A DNA stretch of 64,000 nt, from contig JBCBZG010000022.1 in NCBI GenBank assembly GCA_039815465.1, forward strand, positions 1 to 64,000, read 5' to 3'. The notes beneath the pieces were generated by a model, which was not told the origin of the DNA, ran no database searches, and saw only the letters and a program-made list of their open reading frames with translations. Below are positions 58,236 through 64,000 of this stretch, piece by piece. The first letter of the stretch is position 1, and every line of letters starts with the position of its first letter. The translations under genes and the position numbers were made by a program. The DNA is from Shimia_B sp039815465 (GTDB taxonomy: Bacteria; Pseudomonadota; Alphaproteobacteria; Rhodobacterales; Rhodobacteraceae).

Positions 58236-59477
58236 ATGCCCGACACCCATCGCCCCACCTCCAAGAGCGCCGACCCCCGCTTGCCCGTTACCGTCCTCTC
58301 CGGCTTCCTCGGCGCAGGGAAAACCACGCTCCTCAACCGGGTGCTTAACAACCGTGAGGGGCGGCGCGTCGCGGTCATCGTCAATGACATGTCCGAGGTG
58401 AATATCGACGCCGACCTCGTGCGCGCTGACACTGAACTGTCCCGCACCGACGAGACGCTGGTGGAGATGTCGAACGGCTGCATCTGCTGCACCCTGCGCG
58501 ACGACCTGCTGCAGGAGGTCCGCAAGCTGGCCGAAGAAGACCGCTTTGACTACCTGCTGATCGAATCCACCGGCATCTCCGAACCGCTTCCCGTGGCCGC
58601 CACATTCGACTTCCGCGATGAGGACGGCGAAAGCCTCTCCGACGTCTCGCGCCTCGACACCATGGTCACGGTCGTCGACGCCGTGAACCTGCTGCAAGAT
58701 TATTCCAGCCACGACTTCCTCAAGGACCGTGGCGAGACGATGGGCGAGGAGGATGAGCGCACGCTCGTCGATCTCCTCGTCGAACAGATCGAATTCGCCG
58801 ACGTGGTGATCCTGAATAAAGTCGCCGATGCCGGGCCCGAGCGCGTAGACGCGGCCAAAAAAATCATCCGTTCCCTGAACGCCGACGCCAAGATCATCGA
58901 GGCGGACTATTCCGAAGTCGCCGCTGACGCGATCCTCGACACTGGGCTTTTTGATTTCGACAAGGCCCACGAGCACCCGATGTGGGCGAAGGAGCTCTAT
59001 GGCTTTGCCGACCATGTGCCGGAGACCGAGGAATACGGTGTGGTCAGCTTCGTCTACCGCGCGCGGTTGCCGTTCGTGCCAGAGAAAATCCTGACGCTGC
59101 TGAACGGCGACCTCCCCGGCGTCATCCGGGCCAAGGGGCATTTCTGGATCGCCACACGCCCCGACTGGGTGGCGGAGTTTTCGCTGGCCGGTGCGCTGTC
59201 ATCGGTCAAACCGCTCGGCACCTGGTGGGCGTCCGTGCCCAAGGAGCGTCACCCCGATCACCCCAGCGCCCAGGCCTATATGCGCGAGCACTGGCAGGAG
59301 CCGTGGGGCGACCGCCGTCAGGAGATCGTTTTTATAGGCGCAGGGATCGACTGGCCCACGCTCAAAGCGCGGCTTGACGCGGCGCTTGTGCCTGCCGTGG
59401 CGGCCTTGGGTCCCGATAGCTTGCCAGATTTGCCGGATCCGTTCCCGGTCTGGCGCCGTGCGGATGAGGCGGCATAA
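58236..59477 (+). CDS. COG0523 (CobW/ZigA-type) zinc-associated GTPase
   Basis: The 413-residue protein has the G3E GTPase motifs: Walker A GFLGAGKTTLLNRVL near residue 23, metal-binding GCICCTLRDDLL (C-x-C-C) near 85-96, ESTGISEP (G3/E region), and VILNKVADAG (NKxD-like) near 190. A CobW C-terminal domain follows at about 270-395 (GVIRAKGHFWIATRPDWVAE). The Zur-like site upstream indicates expression under zinc starvation, when such proteins deliver or save zinc for key enzymes. It belongs with the ZigA/YciC-like subgroup by context. Confidence 0.88.
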   Translation: MPDTHRPTSKSADPRLPVTVLSGFLGAGKTTLLNRVLNNREGRRVAVIVNDMSEVNIDADLVRADTELSRTDETLVEMSNGCICCTLRDDLLQEVRKLAEEDRFDYLLIESTGISEPLPVAATFDFRDEDGESLSDVSRLDTMVTVVDAVNLLQDYSSHDFLKDRGETMGEEDERTLVDLLVEQIEFADVVILNKVADAGPERVDAAKKIIRSLNADAKIIEADYSEVAADAILDTGLFDFDKAHEHPMWAKELYGFADHVPETEEYGVVSFVYRARLPFVPEKILTLLNGDLPGVIRAKGHFWIATRPDWVAEFSLAGALSSVKPLGTWWASVPKERHPDHPSAQAYMREHWQEPWGDRRQEIVFIGAGIDWPTLKARLDAALVPAVAALGPDSLPDLPDPFPVWRRADEAA

Positions 59478-59548
59478 GGCCGAACAGAAAGCGAAATACC
59501 ACTTAGCCGAGATGTACGAGCCCGAACGCAACGTCGGGCCGCGCCGTT

Positions 59549-59565
59549 CCGCCCCCACGGGGCGG
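59549..59565. terminator. hairpin between convergent genes
   Basis: CCGCCCC (59549-59555) and GGGGCGG (59559-59565) form a perfect stem around CAC between the convergent COG0523 gene and the membrane-protein gene. It lacks a T run, so it may be a weak or factor-aided terminator. Confidence 0.4.
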
Positions 59566-59621
59566 CGCGAACGCCACCCCTCGGACCGGCGCTATAGCTC
59601 GGGACGTTTGAGTTCAGGTAG

Positions 59622-60785
59622 TTAGAGCACAAACTCCAAAACATCCCCGCCAAGCCGCCGGATCACGCCGCCCCAGTAGATCATGCTCGTGTGGTTATGC
59701 ACGATAGCCGCGCCCAACAGCGCAAAGATCGGCACCAGCGCCACCGATGGCTTCTCCCGCAGCTTAACGCGGCCTTTCCCCAGCGTTGCCGCAAAAAGGA
59801 TGAAGGACGCAAAGATATGGAAGCTGATCCACCGCCCGTAATCGAGCGAAAAGATGTAAAGCGGCAAGAAAAGCAACGCAGGCAAAAGCGCCAAAAGCAT
59901 CGCCATCCGCCCCGTGCTGAGCTGCGCGACATAAACCAGCGGCACAAGCGCCAGCACATAGCCAATCGCCAACTGCAACAGGCTCATAAAGGTCGTGGCG
60001 GCCATCACCTCGCCCACGCCATGGGCCAAATCTTCTTCAAGCCACTGGATGGCCGCGCTGCACATGACCTCTGGCACGTTGCGTTCCAAGAGCGGGGTGC
60101 AGACGACCATGTGATCCACGATCTCTGCCGTCAGAAGCGCCTCACCCAGGATCGCAAAACATGCGAAGGCGGACCCCCAGGCGAACACGTCAAAGATGCG
60201 CCGCCGCCGCCGCACCTTTTGCCGGTGGACGAGGTATACGATCCCCATGATCGGCAAAAAGAGGATCATCGCCTCGTGCGAGGCCACTGCCATAGGCATC
60301 AGCACAGCGCCCAGGAGCGCCATCCACAACCGCCGCTCCGCCAGCCCAAGGGTGAACAGCCCCAAGGACGCAAAGGCCAAAAGCTCCTTGCGACCGGCGC
60401 CTTGCGCGTCCGCCATCCAGAAAAAGACGAAAAACGACCCCGAAAGTGTGATCAGCATCAGCGACCCGCTGCCGTCCCGCAGCGCGAGCCGCGTGACAGT
60501 GAAATACACCACCGCTGCCAGCACCACCTGCGCCACGCAGACGAGCAAAACCAAACCGATCCCCGTGGCGTCCGACACCCAGATCAGCACATCGCCCGAA
60601 AAGCTCCGCCGTACCGGCACGTTGACCGAGTTGATCAGCCAATCCCCCTGCTTCCACGGGTTCCCCCCGCGGGAGAAATCCTTGGCGATTTGCAGCACGA
60701 AATAGATGAACGACACCGCCATGAGCCCGATAAACGGCAGCCTATAGCGGGTGTGGAACGGGCTGGCCGCTGTTGGTGTGCTCAT
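59622..60785 (-). CDS. polytopic membrane protein of unknown function
   Basis: The 387-residue protein has about ten hydrophobic helices. There are large loops with GNPWKQGDWLINSVNVPVRR after the first helix and CTPLLERNVPEVMCSAAIQW in the second half. The arrangement recalls EpsG/GT-C-like proteins that handle lipid-linked sugars, but no firm family mark is seen. Its stop lies after, and its start overlaps, the DprE2-like gene (ATGA), so it shares an operon with the DprE1/DprE2-like pair and probably works on the same polyprenyl-linked glycan. Confidence 0.65.
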   Translation of the reverse strand: MSTPTAASPFHTRYRLPFIGLMAVSFIYFVLQIAKDFSRGGNPWKQGDWLINSVNVPVRRSFSGDVLIWVSDATGIGLVLLVCVAQVVLAAVVYFTVTRLALRDGSGSLMLITLSGSFFVFFWMADAQGAGRKELLAFASLGLFTLGLAERRLWMALLGAVLMPMAVASHEAMILFLPIMGIVYLVHRQKVRRRRRIFDVFAWGSAFACFAILGEALLTAEIVDHMVVCTPLLERNVPEVMCSAAIQWLEEDLAHGVGEVMAATTFMSLLQLAIGYVLALVPLVYVAQLSTGRMAMLLALLPALLFLPLYIFSLDYGRWISFHIFASFILFAATLGKGRVKLREKPSVALVPIFALLGAAIVHNHTSMIYWGGVIRRLGGDVLEFVL

Positions 60786-61519
60786 AGCTTTAGTCCTTTG
60801 AATATACCCTCTGGGATCGCACAGATGATCGCCATGATGAGCTGCCAGATCGGGCGCACATAGATCACGTTCTTGCGCTTGCCCACAGCACGCACGATGG
60901 CCGCGCCCACCTCCTGCGGTTGGGCGGTAAGCTTTGCGGGCAGGTCCAGGTCCTCGGTCATTTGCGTGGCCACAAAGCCGGGCAGAACCGTGACCACGTG
61001 CACGCCTTGCTTGGCCAACCGGTTGCGCAGGCCCGATAGGTAGGCCGTGAACCCGGCCTTGGCCGAGCCATAGATGTAATTCGTCGCCCGCCCGCGGTTC
61101 CCCGCGACAGAGCTGATGCCGACAAGCGTCCCGCTCCCACGCGCCTCGAACCGGTTGGCGAGCTCGGCCAGGATGCTTGCTGGGCCCTCATAGTTCGACC
61201 GCATCACCCGCGCGGCGCGCGCGACGTCGGCGGCGTTTTCGTCCTGCTCCCCCATGAGGCCCACAGCCGTGATCGCCACACGCGGCAGCTCTGGCAGGGC
61301 GTCGACAAAGGCGCCGTGGCCCTCGATGGCGAGCGCATCAAACTCGTGCAGCGTCACCTCCACGTTGTGGCGCAGCGCCATGTCGGTGCGGTCGGTCTCC
61401 AGCGTCTGCACATTGCGCGCGGCCAGTTGGATGGGATGGCCCTGCGCGGCAAAGGCGTGGGCAACCGCCTGTCCGATGTCGGAACGCGCGCCGAGGATAA
61501 GAACGGGGGGCTTCGTCAT
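60782..61519 (-). CDS. SDR-family oxidoreductase, DprE2-like
   Basis: The 245-residue protein has an SDR cofactor motif VLILGARSDIGQAVAHAFA at its start and catalytic residues in VGISSVAGNRGRATNYIYGSAKAG (Ser, Tyr-x-x-x-Lys). The C-terminal VIYVRPIWQLIMAIICAIPE hydrophobic tail is like DprE2. DprE2 reduces the keto intermediate made by DprE1, completing the epimerisation of polyprenyl-phospho-ribose to arabinose. It overlaps the DprE1-like gene by 4 bases, as expected for partner enzymes. Confidence 0.75.
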   Translation of the reverse strand: MTKPPVLILGARSDIGQAVAHAFAAQGHPIQLAARNVQTLETDRTDMALRHNVEVTLHEFDALAIEGHGAFVDALPELPRVAITAVGLMGEQDENAADVARAARVMRSNYEGPASILAELANRFEARGSGTLVGISSVAGNRGRATNYIYGSAKAGFTAYLSGLRNRLAKQGVHVVTVLPGFVATQMTEDLDLPAKLTAQPQEVGAAIVRAVGKRKNVIYVRPIWQLIMAIICAIPEGIFKGLKL

Positions 61520-62841
61520 AATGCGAGCCTTTCTGATTGGGCGGAACGGAAGCGCTCCTGCCAGGTGTTGTCCGTGCGCTGGGCCTGAAACGCCGCGATC
61601 CGGTCGTCAGAGGCCGCGAAGGTCGCCGCCGACATGCGACTGTCTTTGGCCAGGTAGAACCGTCCGCCATGGTCCAGCGTGATCCGGTCGAGCGCCTCAA
61701 GCAGCCGCAAAGTCCGCGCATTCACGGGAAAATCGAGCGCCAGCGTGTAGCCCTCCATGGGAAAGGAAAACGCGCTCTCCTGCGCGCCAAAGCGTTTGAG
61801 CACCGCCAGAAACGACCCTGCCCCCGCCCGCGAAATCTGCTTGAGCAGCGCCGTCAGCCCCGCCTCGGAGCTCGCAAGCGGCAGCACGCATTGAAACTGC
61901 GCAAACCCCTTGTGCCCATAGATGCGGTTCCAATCCAAGATCGCGTCGAGCGGGTAGAAATAGCTGTCCCAATCCACGATCTGGGTGCCCGTCTTGCGGC
62001 GCCCCATGCGGTAGTAGAGCTCGTTGAACGCCCGCACGCTCAGCCGGTTGAGCGCGATCGCGGGAAAGTCGACCGGAACCCGGCGTTTGGACTTTTGGGG
62101 CCAAACCAAAGGCGCGCGCTTGGCCTTACCCCGAAGCTCCCCCGGGGTGGCGTGTTCGCCCAGCATCACCAGCGACCGTCCCAGCTTTGGCCCGGTGGCC
62201 AGACAGTCGATCCAAGCGACGGAATAGGTCGCGTCGTGATTGTCTTCGAATATGTCGATGGCCGCTTTGAGGTTCGGGGCAGGGTGGGTCACTTGGCTGA
62301 TCCAGGCGGACCCTACCGGCTGCAACCGGATCGCCAGCCGTGTGATCACCCCGGTGAGCCCCATGCCGCCAAGGGTGTGGTCAAACAGGGTGGCGTTGTC
62401 CGTGGCGCTCGCCCGCGTCACCGCGCCGGTTTGGTCCATCACCTCGATCCATTCCACACAGGCGCGGAAACTGCCATCCTTGTGGTGGTTCTTGCCGTGA
62501 ACATCCGCCGCCGCCGCCCCGCCGAGCGTCACGAACTTGGTTCCGGGCGACACCAGCGGGAACCAACCGCGGGGCAGGAATGCGGTGATCACATCGCCCA
62601 AGAGGACGCCAGGTTCGGCGGTGAGGACGCCCCGCTCCGCATCAAAGTCGAGCATCCGATTGAGATGCCGGGTCGATACCGTCGCGCGCGCGTTGACGGC
62701 GCTGTCACCATAGGCGCGCCCATTCCCGCGGGCGATCAGCGTTGGCTCTGCACACACGATGGCGCGCAGCGCGTCCAGGTCCCGCGGGGCGTGGCGCTTG
62801 GCCTCCACCACGGGGAAACGCCCCCATCCTGCTGTTTTCAT
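61516..62841 (-). CDS. FAD-binding oxidoreductase, DprE1-like
   Basis: The 441-residue protein starts MKTAGWGRFPVVEAKRHAPR and has the PCMH-type FAD domain: IARGNGRAYGDSAVNARATV near residue 37 and VSPGTKFVTLGGAAAADVHG with KNHHKDGSF near 105. A C-terminal substrate domain follows with FYPLDAILDWNRIYGHKGFA. This pattern is that of decaprenyl-phosphoryl-ribose 2-oxidase (DprE1) relatives. The start at 62841 overlaps the stop of the upstream membrane-protein gene (ATGA). It is known best from actinobacteria; its product here is probably a polyprenyl-linked pentose for a surface glycan. Confidence 0.78.
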   Translation of the reverse strand: MKTAGWGRFPVVEAKRHAPRDLDALRAIVCAEPTLIARGNGRAYGDSAVNARATVSTRHLNRMLDFDAERGVLTAEPGVLLGDVITAFLPRGWFPLVSPGTKFVTLGGAAAADVHGKNHHKDGSFRACVEWIEVMDQTGAVTRASATDNATLFDHTLGGMGLTGVITRLAIRLQPVGSAWISQVTHPAPNLKAAIDIFEDNHDATYSVAWIDCLATGPKLGRSLVMLGEHATPGELRGKAKRAPLVWPQKSKRRVPVDFPAIALNRLSVRAFNELYYRMGRRKTGTQIVDWDSYFYPLDAILDWNRIYGHKGFAQFQCVLPLASSEAGLTALLKQISRAGAGSFLAVLKRFGAQESAFSFPMEGYTLALDFPVNARTLRLLEALDRITLDHGGRFYLAKDSRMSAATFAASDDRIAAFQAQRTDNTWQERFRSAQSERLAL

Positions 62842-64000
62842 GAGGCCGGTCCGCAGGCAAATGTCTCCAACCGGGCGCCGTCTGGCAGGGCTTCCGCGAA
62901 CTTGGGAAGTGCGGCGTCCATCTCCGCCACGCGGTCGAGGTCGATCAGGTAAAACGACACCGTCGCCGAGGCAGATGTGACATGGGACGTGATCAGATAC
63001 GCCGCCAAGCACCAGGTGTCAGGGATATCGTCGAACCAGTCGTCATAGATCATCGCGTAGGCGATCCCATGGCGCGCGGTGATCTCGTCCAGCTTCTGCG
63101 CCGTCCAGCCACCCGCTGCGGTCAGCTGCCGCGCTTCTTCTGAGCCGAGACCCCATAGGTCGAGCACGTAATTGTCGTTCTGATACGCCACCCAGCCAAG
63201 GTCATTGACCGCCACCGGCGCGGGAAAGAACGTCTCCGTAAAGCGGTGCATCTGGTACTGCTGTTGGTAGATATTGGCCGTCGCCGCGGGCGTTTTGGCG
63301 ATCATGATGCCAAAGGGCATGGCGTAGATCCCCATCGATAGCGCCAGACCCAGGGCCAGCCCCGCCATCCGCCCGCCATGGGCCACCATCAGCGCCACGA
63401 CCCCGATGACCATGGCCGCGACCGAATACGCCTCGTACCGGCTGTAATAGTTGAATTGCCCGCCCACGACCTGCCCGGCCAACACGGCGCTCACCAGGCC
63501 GAAAAACACCCGCTCCCGGGCCGAAAACCGGCTGTCGACGCACATGGCCAGCAGCACCGCGGCCGCCAGCGCCATCGTCAGCCCGCGCCCCGAGCGGATG
63601 GAGGACTGGAAGTTCTCCAAGATACCCGCGAGCAGGCCAAACACGCTCCCTTCGGAGGCTTCCGCGGCCACATTCGACTTTGTCATCACCGAACTGGGGA
63701 AAAACGGCAGACCCATGGAGCTCATGGTGACCGCGTAGACCCCAAGCGCCACCGCCACCAGCAGCGCGAGCCCCGCCGCCGCGCCCCAGTGCCGCGCCCA
63801 GGCCAACACGGCGATTGCGCCGCCCGCCAAAACGAGCCCCTCAAACCGGATCGTCGCGCAGATCAGAACACCGACAAAGACAACCCAGATCGACCCGCGG
63901 TCTTCCTCCACCAGCACGGCGTAGAGCCCCACCAGCGCCAACGCGGTGCCAAAGACATGGACGGTATGTTCCATCCCGTTGAGCGGCAAAATCAGGATGC
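62838..64000 (-). CDS. GT-C-like polytopic membrane protein, 5' end outside window
   Basis: At least 387 residues are visible and the frame stays open to the window edge (ILPLNGMEHTVHVFGTALAL). The visible part has about eight helices and then a soluble C-terminal portion with YDDWFDDIPDTWCLAAYLIT and LDLWGLGSEEARQL. The NGMEHTVH loop and DLWGLG resemble GT-C-fold lipid-linked glycosyltransferases that act outside the membrane. It precedes the DprE1/DprE2-like genes in the transcript, so it may transfer or use the pentose donor they make. The exact family is uncertain. Confidence 0.65.
   Translation of the reverse strand, partial: ILILPLNGMEHTVHVFGTALALVGLYAVLVEEDRGSIWVVFVGVLICATIRFEGLVLAGGAIAVLAWARHWGAAAGLALLVAVALGVYAVTMSSMGLPFFPSSVMTKSNVAAEASEGSVFGLLAGILENFQSSIRSGRGLTMALAAAVLLAMCVDSRFSARERVFFGLVSAVLAGQVVGGQFNYYSRYEAYSVAAMVIGVVALMVAHGGRMAGLALGLALSMGIYAMPFGIMIAKTPAATANIYQQQYQMHRFTETFFPAPVAVNDLGWVAYQNDNYVLDLWGLGSEEARQLTAAGGWTAQKLDEITARHGIAYAMIYDDWFDDIPDTWCLAAYLITSHVTSASATVSFYLIDLDRVAEMDAALPKFAEALPDGARLETFACGPAS

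Noticed and set aside
57468..59141. Minus-strand frame of 557 codons across the CocE copy 3 end and the COG0523 gene
   Set aside because: It spans two convincing plus-strand genes and has no recognisable features.
59464..59625. Small basic plus-strand frame (about 53 codons) overlapping the end of the COG0523 gene
   Set aside because: No ribosome-binding site, an Arg/Ser-rich low-complexity product, and it includes the hairpin between convergent genes.

Overview
The window looks like chromosomal DNA of a marine Rhodobacteraceae (Roseobacter-group) alphaproteobacterium. The main reasons are the high-GC backbone, two secreted proteins with VPLPA-type C-terminal sorting signals, an alphaproteobacterial 23S-5S spacer and 5S rRNA, an initiator tRNA, and a gene set of TRAP transporter, fused dimethylglycine-dehydrogenase-like enzyme and TauD-type dioxygenase. 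The family-level placement is inferred from gene content and not from a search.

Region 1 (1-7.7 kb, backbone): a cut-off pyridoxamine-oxidase-like gene, and the last 17 codons of glmS joined directly to the 3' flank of an rRNA operon (23S-5S spacer plus 5S). Then come two VPLPA-CTERM proteins, a TylF-type methyltransferase, a membrane protein, a SELENBP1/methanethiol-oxidase-family protein, an Fpg/Nei glycosylase, an unrecognised protein and a SAM methyltransferase.

Region 2 (7.8-39.0 kb): a composite genomic island of about 31 kb inserted at the 3' end of an initiator tRNA. A 10-12 bp core repeat occurs in the tRNA, again 84 bp later, and at the far right end next to what looks like the displaced tRNA terminator. 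From left to right the island carries: a large serine recombinase; a type III restriction-modification pair; a phage-satellite-like replication module (divergent XRE regulators, a primase-helicase fusion beside an array of GAA-triloop hairpins, a ribbon-helix-helix protein, a double-HTH/adenine-methyltransferase fusion, and a second serine recombinase with no normal start codon); an oligouronide-catabolism operon (GntR, TRAP, SDR, KdgF-like cupin, KdgK-like kinase); a GST/FAH/cyclase/MFS operon under TetR; a MarR/trefoil-lectin/multicopper-oxidase operon; and a CBASS anti-phage operon (CD-NTase, E2-like protein, patatin phospholipase) with a divergent CapH/CapP-type repressor-protease pair.

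Region 3 (39-58 kb, backbone or older accessory DNA): a LysR-linked FAD/GcvT fusion plus TauD-type dioxygenase, then one tightly overlapping ten-gene operon (XRE-cupin regulator, oligopeptide-type ABC transporter, two CocE/NonD hydrolases, an alpha/beta hydrolase and an M81/MlrC-type metallopeptidase). A third CocE/NonD gene is divergent from it. Together they look like a route for uptake and hydrolysis of an unusual peptide or ester/amide compound.

Region 4 (58-64 kb): a COG0523 GTPase behind a perfect Zur-like palindrome, then a minus-strand cluster of two polytopic membrane proteins and a DprE1/DprE2-like pair suggesting polyprenyl-linked pentose or glycan synthesis. The last gene runs off the window.
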